Of a stretch of DNA of 64,000 bases, positions 41,100 through 50,300 are shown in pieces (positions within the stretch are counted from its first letter, which is position 1; each line of letters opens with the position of its first letter). Under the pieces are notes generated by a model, which saw only the letters and a program-made list of their open reading frames with translations, had not been told where the DNA came from and searched no databases. Source of the DNA: a virus; IMG/VR virus record IMGVR_UViG_3300005340_000001, positions 1-64,000 of that record. One strand, 5' to 3'. Made by a program: the position numbers and the translations under genes.

Positions 41100-41870
41100 A
41101 TGTCGCTGATGAAAGGTGGAACGATCTACGCGCTCGCTGATCCGAAAACGGAGGAGATTCGCTACGTCGGGCAGACGACGCGATCTCCCCGTACTCGCTT
41201 GGGAGAGCATCTCGCCGTCGCACAGAAGCCTCTCCGTCGCGGTGCTGGTAGCCAGCGGAGGTTGCGAGCGTGGCTGCGATCTCTTCAGGAGAAGCCTCTC
41301 CTCATCGTCCTCGAAGAGACGACTGATCTCGACGATGCTGAGCAGCGCTGGATCGCGCAGCTACGGGGCGATGGCGCTCGGCTCTGCAACATGACCGAGG
41401 GCGGAGACGGATTTCGTGGCCTTACCGATGAGGGTAGGCGGAAGCAAGAAGAGGGACGCAGGCGAGGGGTCGAAGCGGCGCGCGATCCAGAGGTCCGCGC
41501 ACGCGCTGGTCGCGCTATCAGCGCAGCGCACATCGCTAGACGCGGTGAGCCGCGCTCAGAGGCTCAAGTCAGGGCGGCGCGGGAGCATTCGGAGCGGATG
41601 CGCGGCGAAGGGAACTCGTTCTACGGACGGTCGCACGGAGACGAAACAAAGGGCGTCCTTCGCGAGAAGCGCAAGACGTTCCGCCACACCCCGGAGTCGC
41701 GAGCGAAGATCAGCGAGTCGCTACGGATCGCAAACGCCGAGGGTCGCTGTCAGAAGAGCGCGGAAGGTCGCGCATCTATCGCTGAGACGAGACGCCGCGA
41801 GTGGGCCGACCCGGAGATTCGGGCGTTGCGTATCGCACAGATCCGTGCTGGTCAAGAACGTAGGCGCTAG
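41100..41870 (+). CDS. GIY-YIG homing endonuclease
   Basis: A 256-residue basic protein. TIYALADPKTEEIRYVGQTT is the GIY-YIG core (here with the form IYAL...YVG), followed by RLGEHL and EQRWIAQLR with the catalytic Glu. The C-terminal half has NUMOD3-type DNA-binding repeats (GNSFYGRSHGDETK, HTPESRAKISESLR). Such genes are mobile and cut DNA at a specific site. It interrupts the structural genes. Confidence 0.8.
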   Translation: MSLMKGGTIYALADPKTEEIRYVGQTTRSPRTRLGEHLAVAQKPLRRGAGSQRRLRAWLRSLQEKPLLIVLEETTDLDDAEQRWIAQLRGDGARLCNMTEGGDGFRGLTDEGRRKQEEGRRRGVEAARDPEVRARAGRAISAAHIARRGEPRSEAQVRAAREHSERMRGEGNSFYGRSHGDETKGVLREKRKTFRHTPESRAKISESLRIANAEGRCQKSAEGRASIAETRRREWADPEIRALRIAQIRAGQERRR

Positions 41871-41872
41871 CT

Positions 41873-43453
41873 GTGGCAATCACGCTAGTCGGATCGGAAG
41901 GTGCCGTCTCTCAAGGCACAGCAGGAGCGAGCGTCACGCCCGCGTGGGGGACCGGCGAGTCCCGCACTGCGAACAACCTCCTGATCCTGAAGGTGGTTGG
42001 GACGCGCACTACGACGCTGCCCGACACGCCGTCCGGATGGAGCGTCGCCCGTCAGAGACAGAACGGCTCATGCTCGTCGACGCTCTTCTACAAGGTCGCC
42101 GCTGGCGCAGACGCGGCCCCGACCATTACCGCGAAGGCTGGCACCATCTTCACGGCGCAACTCTCGGAGTTCGCGGGTGCCGCCTACGTCTCCCCTCTGG
42201 ATCAGGTCGGCGACGGCATCGCAGACGACACGACCTCCGGCGGCTGCGTCGCAACCGCCGCCGCGGCCGACGCTGTAGCGGGTTCCCTCATCGTTACAGC
42301 GTGCGTCATCCAGTACCTCACCGCTGCGAACACGACCGGGACGGACACGTACAACAACGGAGCGACCGCGAACGCCGTCAACAACAACGGAACCTCGACC
42401 CGCGACCACTATGCCTTCGCGTATGGCGTGACGACGGGCAACTCGGTGGCCGATTCCGACACGCGTACGTTCACGCATCGCGGCGATCCGAACAACACCC
42501 TCGTCGCACTAACCATCGCTTCGTTTCGACCACTCGTCGCGATCACCAACACCGCTGTTCTCCCGTACGAGAGCATGCAGGGGATCGCGAAGTCGCTCGG
42601 CGATCCGTACGAGACGCTCACCGGGCTAGCGAAGTCCGGAGCTCTGCCGTACGAGGCGCTGCGAGCTCTCGCGGCGTCCGGCCAGTTGCCGTACGAGACA
42701 CTCCGTGCGCTCGCCGCGACCGCTCAGCTTCCGTACGAGACGATCGCTGGCATCGCGAAGTCGGGCGCGCTGCCGTACGAGGCGCTCGCCGCGCTCCGTT
42801 CGACGGCGCTCATTCCGTACGAAACGCTCGTCGCTCTCGCATTGACGGGATCCCTCCCATTCGAGGCGCTCGTCGGAGTCGCGGCCACGGCCGGCGACCC
42901 GTACGAGACGCTCGCCGCCATTGCGGAGGCTCGGCAGCTTCCATACTCCGCGTTGCGCGCGGTCGCAACCTCGAGCGCACTGCCGTACTCGACGCTCACC
43001 GGGATCTCAGCCGACGCCACGCTCGACTACGAGACGCTCGCCGGCGTGGCCTTCACGAACCAGCTGCCATACGAGACGCTGGCGGAGCTCGTCAGCGCGC
43101 TCGAGGCCAATCCGTACGAGACGCTCGAGGGTCTCGCGGCCGCCGCCGGCATTCCGTACGAGACGCTCGCTTCGGCCGGGAACGTCTCGCAGACGGCCGT
43201 CATTCCGTTCGAGACGCTCGTCGGGCTCGCGCATGTCGCCGATCTCCCCTACGAAACGCTTGAGGGCACGGAGTTCATCTCGGCGTTCGTCGTGTTGCCG
43301 TTCGAGACGCTCGGACCCGCTGCGGTCATGATCGGCGTCACGGACGGGATGATCGTCGCGATCGTCGCTGCGGACGGGTCGATCGCTCCGACCGGAGTCT
43401 CGGATGGCGACGTCGTTGGCACGGCATCTACGGACGGGTCTATCCAGCCATGA
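41873..43453 (+). CDS. Protein with 18 LPYETL-type repeats
   Basis: A 526-residue protein from GTG 41873. The first 220 residues form a beta-rich Ser/Thr/Ala domain like those on virion surfaces. Then come 18 tandem units of about 14 residues, each opening with a form of LPYETL (also DPYETL, IPYETL, LPFEAL) followed by a short Ala-rich helix. The last 40 residues contain two GVTDGMIVAIVAADGS-like units. It lies between virion genes and is probably displayed on the particle or part of the tail. No known family is recognised for the repeat. Confidence 0.65.
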   Translation: MAITLVGSEGAVSQGTAGASVTPAWGTGESRTANNLLILKVVGTRTTTLPDTPSGWSVARQRQNGSCSSTLFYKVAAGADAAPTITAKAGTIFTAQLSEFAGAAYVSPLDQVGDGIADDTTSGGCVATAAAADAVAGSLIVTACVIQYLTAANTTGTDTYNNGATANAVNNNGTSTRDHYAFAYGVTTGNSVADSDTRTFTHRGDPNNTLVALTIASFRPLVAITNTAVLPYESMQGIAKSLGDPYETLTGLAKSGALPYEALRALAASGQLPYETLRALAATAQLPYETIAGIAKSGALPYEALAALRSTALIPYETLVALALTGSLPFEALVGVAATAGDPYETLAAIAEARQLPYSALRAVATSSALPYSTLTGISADATLDYETLAGVAFTNQLPYETLAELVSALEANPYETLEGLAAAAGIPYETLASAGNVSQTAVIPFETLVGLAHVADLPYETLEGTEFISAFVVLPFETLGPAAVMIGVTDGMIVAIVAADGSIAPTGVSDGDVVGTASTDGSIQP

Positions 43454-43475
43454 CCGGACTAACCTAGGAGGTCAG

Positions 43476-44693
43476 ATGGCACGCCCATTCCTTCGCGGTA
43501 ACGCCAACGCGATTCGCCAGTTCTTCCGGCGCGTCGACCCGCTCACGGATGAAGCGACGCTCTACGACCCGGGCTCGGTCGTCTTTACCATCGTCGCGCC
43601 GGACGACACCGAGACGACATACACGTTCGGCACCGACAGCAACGTCACGAACCCCGACGTCGGCGTCTACCTCTGCGCGCTCGACCCGGAGCTCCCGGTC
43701 GGCTACTACCGCTGGGCGGCTGACGGCCTCGGCGGAGACGACCCGACCTACGCAGCGCACTTCGAGGACTTCTTCCCGGTCATCGAGTCGTCGATCGAGC
43801 CGGCCGACCCGCCGCCGGCGCCCGTCATGGGCCCGTGCTCGCAGTGGATCAGCGGACAGGACGTCGCGGCGTGCACGCGCATCGACTACGGCGACGACTC
43901 CGCCTACGTCTTCGACAAGGTCGCGTACACCGCGAGCCTCGCGCTCTACGAGATCAGCCAGCGCCAATTCCCCGGCCTGTGCGAACGGAAGGTCCGGCCG
44001 TGCCGAAGCGACTGCGGCTGCTGGACGAACGGGCCGATCAGCTTCGGCATGGGGCCGTGGTTCTGGACGACCGTCCCGTGGGGCTTCGGCGGCGCATGGG
44101 GTTGGTACAACGAGCGCGGCGACAAGTTCGGCTGCTCGCCCATGTCGCGCGTGCGGCTCGCCGGCTACCCGGTCAGCCAGATCCTCGAGGTCCTGATCGG
44201 CGGCGAAGAGCTCCCGGAGTTCGATCCCGAGACCGGAGCTCGCAACTGGCGGCTCGACAAGTGGCGCTACCTCATCCGAATGGACGCGCCGGGCGTCGAC
44301 GGCGGAGCGGCCACGCCGCGGTTCTGGCCGTCGTGTCAGAACATGAGCCTCGACGACGACCAGCCGGGCACCTTCTCCGTCACGTACCGCTGGGGAACGG
44401 ATGTCCCGCAGCTCGGCCGAGACGCGGCCGTCGAGCTCGCGAACCAGTTCTTCCTCGCCTGCGGCGGCCAGGAATGCGTGCTGCCGACCGGTGTCGTGCG
44501 CGCGGTTAGGCAGGGGATCGAGGTCGAGCGTGGTCTGCTCGCGAACTTCCTCGACCCGTCCAAGCCGACCGGTCTCGTCCAACTCGACACGTTCCTTGCC
44601 GCGTACTGCCGCGGCCAGCGCGGAGGCCGCAAGAGCGCTCTCTGGAGCCCGGACATGCAGCAGTTCGCGCGGCGAGTTGGCGTCAACGGGTAG
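43476..44693 (+). CDS. Head-to-tail adaptor protein
   Basis: A 405-residue protein with an AGGAGG site. Residues 1-120 form a beta domain; the rest matches adaptor proteins of actinobacteriophages: ALYEISQRQFPGLCERKVRPC, SFGMGPWFW, FDPETGARNWRLDKWRYLIR and MSLDDDQPGTFSVTYRWG. Adaptors join the portal to the tail. Cys-rich segments (CRSDCGCW) may bind metal. Confidence 0.75.
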   Translation: MARPFLRGNANAIRQFFRRVDPLTDEATLYDPGSVVFTIVAPDDTETTYTFGTDSNVTNPDVGVYLCALDPELPVGYYRWAADGLGGDDPTYAAHFEDFFPVIESSIEPADPPPAPVMGPCSQWISGQDVAACTRIDYGDDSAYVFDKVAYTASLALYEISQRQFPGLCERKVRPCRSDCGCWTNGPISFGMGPWFWTTVPWGFGGAWGWYNERGDKFGCSPMSRVRLAGYPVSQILEVLIGGEELPEFDPETGARNWRLDKWRYLIRMDAPGVDGGAATPRFWPSCQNMSLDDDQPGTFSVTYRWGTDVPQLGRDAAVELANQFFLACGGQECVLPTGVVRAVRQGIEVERGLLANFLDPSKPTGLVQLDTFLAAYCRGQRGGRKSALWSPDMQQFARRVGVNG

Positions 44694-44706
44694 TCCGGCC
44701 TAGAAT
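44677..44706 (+). promoter_or_regulatory. Promoter TTGGCG-18-TAGAAT
   Basis: TTGGCG (44677-44682) and TAGAAT (44701-44706) are 18 nt apart, and TAGAAT stands 7 nt before GTG 44714. This is the clearest full promoter of the TAGAAT class in the window. Confidence 0.65.
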
Positions 44707-44713
44707 CTCGTGC

Positions 44714-45049
44714 GTGCTCGAAGGTGAAGCAGCCGCTGGCTACGTCGGAGCGCTCATGAGGTCGCCCGGACCGATCAACGCGGCCGCGCTCCGACGCGAC
44801 GCGCTCCGCGCTCACCGCTGCCAGTCGGCGCTCAGCCGTCTTCGCCTCGCCTGCTCGAGCCTCCGCCGGCTGCCGCGAGCCGGGTGTATCGCGAGCTCGC
44901 GCGCGCCGCGCGCACGCCGTCATCGCGCGAAGGTAGCCACGGCGCGGCGTAGCGGCGTGAGAACGCCGGCGCGACCAGCGCGCGGTCGACCAGCCGCTCG
45001 AGCTCTCACCTACGGCAGAACGGCGCACAGCGCGTCGGAGGGTTGCTAG
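44714..45049 (+). CDS. Uncertain arginine-rich gene, leaderless
   Basis: A 111-residue frame. The first 40 residues (MLEGEAAAGYVGALMRSPGP) look natural and sit 7 nt after a good promoter. The second half is Arg-rich and may not be real: another frame there reads PSSPRLLEPPPAAASRVYRE and on, which looks more protein-like. A frameshift near 44830 is possible. Role unknown; its place suggests a connector or head-completion protein. Confidence 0.4.
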   Translation: MLEGEAAAGYVGALMRSPGPINAAALRRDALRAHRCQSALSRLRLACSSLRRLPRAGCIASSRAPRARRHRAKVATARRSGVRTPARPARGRPAARALTYGRTAHSASEGC

Positions 45050-45595
45050 ATGGCCGGCTCAGCTGGCGATCTCTACGCCGCAGCCGAAACGCTGCTCGCG
45101 GCCGCCGCGGCCGCGCTCGAGGACGCGCCGGCGGGGCCGATCGACCGGAAGTTGATCTCTCAGAGCGCGCCGGTGTTCGACTGCGCTCCGCAGCTCTCGG
45201 TGCACGCCGGCGGGCCGTCGGTAGCCGACACGTATCCGCTCCAGCCGCCGCTCCAGCCGATGCAGCGAATCGTCACGGCTGGGCAGGTCAATCTCGTGGT
45301 GATGACGATCACCGTGACCCGCTGCGTGCAGACGCTCGAGCAGGAAGGCCAGTCGGTCATCCTGCCGTCGCCGGAGTCGCTGAGCAATGACGCCGAGACC
45401 TGCTACGGCGACCTCTGGGCGATCTGGAACCATCTCGTCAAGGAGCACCGCGAGGGCAACCTCTTCCAGACGCCGTCCGGTCGGCGCGAGTTCGCGCTCG
45501 AGCCGGCGCAGCCGCTCAACAACGGCGGCGGCGTCGGCGGATGGGAGATCCCCGTTCGCTTCCAGCTGCCCGGCTACGGCGGAGCGTCGGAATGA
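45050..45595 (+). CDS. Tail-connector region protein
   Basis: A 181-residue protein directly after the previous stop. It lies between the adaptor and the gp10-like gene, where tail-completion or tail-terminator proteins are normally encoded. TVTRCVQTLEQEGQSVILPS and a GYGGASE end are visible. The specific function is inferred from order only. Confidence 0.55.
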   Translation: MAGSAGDLYAAAETLLAAAAAALEDAPAGPIDRKLISQSAPVFDCAPQLSVHAGGPSVADTYPLQPPLQPMQRIVTAGQVNLVVMTITVTRCVQTLEQEGQSVILPSPESLSNDAETCYGDLWAIWNHLVKEHREGNLFQTPSGRREFALEPAQPLNNGGGVGGWEIPVRFQLPGYGGASE

Positions 45596-46014
45596 TCGCG
45601 ACAGTCCGCGTAGACGCGCAGGTGCTCGCGAACCGGTTCCGCTTCGAGTCCAGGAACCTCGAGGCGCTCCTTCGCGGGCCGGTCATGAAGAACCTCACGC
45701 GGCGAGCTATCCGCGTGGAGGCCGCGGCGAAGCGGAACGCCACCGGACGCCCGGGCCCGAAGGTTCGGACCGGCCGGCTCCGCGCTTCGATCACATGGCG
45801 CCCGGGCGCCGACTCGAAGAGCCCTTACGTCGACATCGGCTCGAGCGTGCACTACGCGCCGTACGTCGAGATGGGCCACAACAACACCCCGCACGTATTT
45901 CCGATCCTCACGCCGGGAGGGAAGTTCACCGGCAACTTCGGATTCGTCTCGGCCAAGCCGACCCCGGCGTATCCGTTCCTGCGCCCCGCACTCTCCGCGG
46001 CGCGCAGCACCTAG
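45592..46014 (+). CDS. HK97 gp10-like neck/tail protein
   Basis: A 140-residue protein coupled by ATGA. RRAIRVEAAAKRNATGRPGP, RTGRLRASITWRPG and YAPYVEMGHNNTPHVFP, ending in YPFLRPALSAA, give the HK97 gp10-like pattern. These proteins help complete the neck or tail. Confidence 0.78.
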   Translation: MIATVRVDAQVLANRFRFESRNLEALLRGPVMKNLTRRAIRVEAAAKRNATGRPGPKVRTGRLRASITWRPGADSKSPYVDIGSSVHYAPYVEMGHNNTPHVFPILTPGGKFTGNFGFVSAKPTPAYPFLRPALSAARST

Positions 46015-46033
46015 CGAAAAGGAGCACACACGC

Positions 46034-46459
46034 ATGGCTAAGAACTTCGATCAAGAGTGGGAAGGCCGGAAGTCAGTTGAGGCCCGGACCTTCGTCATGG
46101 GCGGCGAGACCTTCGTGCTGAAGAAGGCCGTTCGCCCGGAGTTGTTCGACGAGATGGAGGACATCCCGGACGACGCCGACATCGCTGCGACGTACGCGGT
46201 CATCGACGGCCAGTTCTTGTCGATGATCGAGGACGGCGAAGAGGGCGAAGATGCCGAGAAGCGCTACCGCGCACTGCGCGCACAGGAGGAGGTCCTCGGC
46301 GTGCGCGACCTCCGCGAAGTTCTCGACTGGATGGTGGAAGAGCACACCGGCCGCCCTCCTACGTCGCAGAGCGACTCGCAGCGTTCGCGCGCGCGAACCG
46401 CGGGACGATCGACGGCAGGCTCCTCCTCGCGGGGCTTGCGGGAGGTTTCGACGGCCTAA
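46034..46459 (+). CDS. Tail assembly chaperone (gpG-like)
   Basis: A 141-residue acidic protein with an AAGGAG site. The natural part runs to about residue 108 (VRDLREVLDWMVEEHTGRPP). After that the frame is Ser/Arg-rich, while the -1 frame continues in good protein. This is the usual gpG/gpGT pair before the tape measure gene. Confidence 0.75.
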   Translation: MAKNFDQEWEGRKSVEARTFVMGGETFVLKKAVRPELFDEMEDIPDDADIAATYAVIDGQFLSMIEDGEEGEDAEKRYRALRAQEEVLGVRDLREVLDWMVEEHTGRPPTSQSDSQRSRARTAGRSTAGSSSRGLREVSTA

Positions 46460-46638
46460 CCCTCAAGCAATCGCTGAACGTGTCGTACGTGATCCAACTC
46501 GAAGGGAAGAGCGACGTGGATGCACAGAAGTTCGAGCTCGAGCTCAACAAGCCGCCGGCAGGCTGGCTGCGCCGTGGCTCGAGACGGAGTCGCGTCGATC
46601 CAGGCCTGCTCGCGATGATGGGCGGCGGGGAGGGCTAG
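46354..46638 (+). CDS. gpGT extension made by -1 frameshift
   Basis: In the -1 frame from about 46357 the sequence reads SYVAERLAAFARANRGTIDG, then LAGLAGGFDGLTLKQSLNVS and a VDAQKFELELNKPPAGWL end, stopping at 46638. No start codon belongs to this frame, so it must be an extension of the gpG-like protein. CCCTCCT at 46354-46360 is a candidate slip site but is not a classic slippery heptamer, so the exact point is uncertain. Confidence 0.65.
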   Translation, partial: PSYVAERLAAFARANRGTIDGRLLLAGLAGGFDGLTLKQSLNVSYVIQLEGKSDVDAQKFELELNKPPAGWLRRGSRRSRVDPGLLAMMGGGEG

Positions 46639-46657
46639 CCCGATGTCGGGTCTGACA

Positions 46658-47329
46658 CTAGGCGGCTCTGACCTTCTCGATCGTCTCGATCGGGACGCTG
46701 TAGAGGTACGCGATCCGAGGCGTGGACAGCGGCGACGAGCGGATCAGGTCGACGTGCGTCTCGACCAGTTCGCCGGCGAGTTGCGCGATTCGGCCGCGGT
46801 GAAGGTTCTCGGCGTTCGTGACCGGCTCCAGGTGGGACGGGTTGATGCACGGAGGTTGGCGGCAGAGGTGGTCGAGGACGAGTCCCTCCGGGATCGGTCC
46901 GACCTCCTGCTCGTACATGACTCGATGCGTCCCCTGGAGCCGGCCCCCGAACATCACCCGCGTGTATCCGGGAGCAGCGGATGGTGCGAGTCGGCAGATC
47001 CAGCAGGGCGTTTCGTAGCCGCAATCGCGCTCTTCCCACAGATCCTCCGTCAAGCGATCCCGGGTGAGCGTGCTACCGAAATGGCCGAGGATGTACCGCA
47101 TCGGCTCACCAGCAACGTGGCCCGCTCGCTCGTTCGTCTGCTTCGCGATAGGTGTCGACTGGCCGCAGCCGCACTGACATATGCCAGATGGATTCGGTGG
47201 CCCGAGGGTCGTTCGCTGTCGTCGCGCCCAGTGTCCCCGGATCCATTCCCGCTCGTCGCCTTTCTTCTGGCTGCCGCGCGTTCTCGGGTAGGTACCGGCG
47301 TCTTGACCGCAGCCACATTTGCAGAGCAT
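46658..47329 (-). CDS. HNH homing endonuclease (reverse strand)
   Basis: A 223-residue basic protein. It starts with CKCGCGQDAG and repeats ICQCGCGQST, zinc motifs often at the front of phage HNH enzymes. The HNH core is GPIPEGLVLDHLCRQPPC and NPSHLEPVTNAENLHRG. It lies on the opposite strand between the chaperone pair and the tape measure, so it looks like a mobile insertion of about 700 bases. Confidence 0.82.
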   Translation of the reverse strand: MLCKCGCGQDAGTYPRTRGSQKKGDEREWIRGHWARRQRTTLGPPNPSGICQCGCGQSTPIAKQTNERAGHVAGEPMRYILGHFGSTLTRDRLTEDLWEERDCGYETPCWICRLAPSAAPGYTRVMFGGRLQGTHRVMYEQEVGPIPEGLVLDHLCRQPPCINPSHLEPVTNAENLHRGRIAQLAGELVETHVDLIRSSPLSTPRIAYLYSVPIETIEKVRAA

Positions 47330-47367
47330 CCGGCGACCCTATCGCGGAGTGAGGTCTACGTCTAGAT

Positions 47368-50300
47368 ATGCCGGGGCTTATTGACGAAGTATTCGTAAGA
47401 ATCCGCCCGGAGATCGCCGGCTTCGCGGCCGAGACGACCGCGGGGATTCGCGGAGCTCTGACCGAGGTCAATGCGCAGGTGGCGGCGGGGGCGAAGGCGA
47501 ACGTCGCCGCCGCCGCCACAGAGATCGACGCGAATCGGGCCGTGGCCGGCTCGTATCTCGGCATCGCCGAGGCAGCGCAGGCGCCGATCCGGTCGATGGC
47601 GGAGATCCAGGCGGCGGCCGTGAAGGAGCAGGCCACCGTCGCTTCCGTCGCGAAGGCGAACGTCGCGCAACTCATGGTCGAGCGAGACGCGAACCTTCAA
47701 CTCGCGGCGTCGTACGAGACGATCGCGAAGGCGGCGATCCACGGCTCGGAGCAGCAGATCGCTGCGACGAAGCTGGCGGCGGAGGCGGCCGTGAGAGCCG
47801 GCGTCGAAGTACGCGGTGCCGCTGCCGCGGAGTCCGCCGCGATCGGCGGCGTAAAGAAGCACCTGCTTAGCCTTGGGAACATTCTCGGCGTCAGCTTCGG
47901 AGCCGCGATCGGCATCCACTTCGTCAAGCAGATCGTCGGCGGAGCCGCCGAATCGCAGAGGGCGGTGGAGGCGATCCGGTCACGCTTCGGCGCTGCCAGC
48001 GAAACCGTTGTGCAGTTCGGCGATAAAGCGGCGCGCTCGCTCGGCATTAGCTCCACGCTCGCCGACGACACGTCGGCACGGTTCGGAGCCCTCTTCCGCA
48101 ACCTCGGCTTCGGCGCGAAGGCGTCGGCGCAGATGGCGCTCGGCTTCGAGAAACTCGCCGGAGCTCAAGCGGCAATCAGAGGAAGTGACCCGACCGACGC
48201 AATGAATGCAGTCCTCAATGCCGCGAGGGGAAGCACGAGGGCGCTCAAGCAACTCGACATCGTCATCGACTCGGCGAGCATGAAGCAGGCGATCTTCGGG
48301 AAGAACGCCTCGCTCATCACGCGCCCACTTACGGCTGCGGAGAAGACACTCGCGATCTACCGGATCGCGACCCGGCAGCTCGGAGTCGATATGGCGCGGG
48401 TGAGCGCGAACTCCGGCGACCTCTCCTTCAAGCAGCGCCAACTGGCAGCCGAGTTCGCGAACGCGAAGGGTGCGCTCGGCGAAGCGCTGATCCCAGCGTT
48501 CTCGAAGTACACCGGCGAGCTCGTCCACTGGCTCGGTCGGATGCAGAAGTCAGGGAAACTCCAGCACGACTTCAACAGCATCGCGCGCACGGCCAAGGGC
48601 ATCATCGACGGCGTCGTCGGCGCGATCAAGATCGGCGTCGGTGTCTGGAACACGTTCTCGGACGCGGTCGGCGGAGCAAAGACCGCCATCACGATTCTGC
48701 TCGGCGCGATGGCCGTCTCCAAGTTCGCGTCGGTCGTCAGCTCGATCAAGATGACCGGCAGCACCATCCTCGGCCTCGGCAAGACGGCGCTCATGGCCAG
48801 CGCGAGAGTCGGCGTGGCGCTCGGCATCATCGACGCCGCGTCGATCGCGACCGGGCTCACCATCAAGGCGGCCATCGTCTCGACCGGCATCGGAGCGATC
48901 ATCGTCGGGATCGGGATCGCGACCGCCTACATCATCACCCACTGGGATCAGGTCAAGCGGTGGACGATGGCGCTCGGCGCGGTCATGGCCCAAATCTGGA
49001 AGGGGATCAAGGAGATCATCATCGGCGCAGCCGAGGCGATCGGCGGCGGCATCGTCGCGTTCATGATCTTCCCGATGAAGGAGTTCATCGACATCGCCGC
49101 GAGCGCCGTCGGATGGATTCCTTGGGTCGGCGACGGCGTCAGCGCTGTCCGGGACAAGGTCGACGGGCTCTACGACTCGATGAAGAACCTCGCGAGCCAC
49201 GGCAAGGATCAGATCGTCCAGGGCGCGCGCGACATCGGCAAGGTCGGGCAGGCGTGGTCGGACTCGATGGCGGCGTCTGCGAGCTCGCCGTCGGCGAAGG
49301 ACAAGATGAAGAAGGCCGGCGGAGAGCTCGGGCAGGCGCTCGGCGACGGCGTCGCCGGCGCGGCGACAAACCTGGAGAAGCCGCTCAAGCCGGTCCTGAC
49401 GGCACTGCACAACGCGATCCAGTCCGCAAAGACGAAGATCCATCAGACCGTCAGCGACGCGAAGGACAACCTCGTCAAGATCGGCGACGACCTCGCCAAG
49501 ACGATCGCGAGGATTCAGGAGAAGATCGGCGGAGCCGCCGGCGCGATCGCCGGGTCGCCGCAGGGTCAGGCGTTCGCGAAGCTGAAGCATCTGATCGAGT
49601 CCGGAGCTCCGAGTTTCCAGATCGCTCGAGCTCGAGCGGAGCTCGCCTCTCAACTCCAGAACGTCGGCAAGACGACGCAGCCGCAGATCAAGACCGACCT
49701 CGACAACCTCACCTCCGCGTTCAACCGGGGGAAGATCACCTACGCGCAGTTCCAGGATCGGCTTCACAAGATCCTCCGCGAGGACGGCGTCACGATGGCG
49801 CAGGCTCTCAAGATCGGCGGTGCCGCGTTCGCTCAGACGATGAAGGCGCAGATCGCCGCGCTCGGCGAGCAGGCGAAGGCGATCGCGGCGGTCCCGGCGA
49901 AGTACCGCGGGATCGGCGGCGCCGGCGGCGACGCGAACATCAGGATCATTCGGCCGCTCCAGGTCATCCAGCAGGAGCAGGCGAAGATCGGCGCTGCCGC
50001 CGAGCGGCAGCGGCATCAACTCATCCGGTACGCGCACCAGATGGCGAAGTACCAGGCGAACCTGCTCGAGCAGCAGAAGGAAGAGCACCGAGCTCGAGTC
50101 CAGGCTCAGCGCGAGAAGGAGGCGCACGCGCACGCTCGGAAGGCCGCGCGCGAAGCGGCGCATCGTGCCGCCGTCAAGCGGCAGCACGACGCAAGCGGAC
50201 CAGCGGGCCCGGTCGGGCCGATGATGGGTAACACCGGCTCGACGGGCGCAGGTGCGCCACCGACCACAGAGCGGCTCGGCCCCGGCGGTCCTCGAGGGCC

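Noticed and set aside
46643-47365. A 240-residue rightward frame over the HNH gene
   Set aside because: It has no family pattern, while the reverse frame has zinc and HNH motifs.
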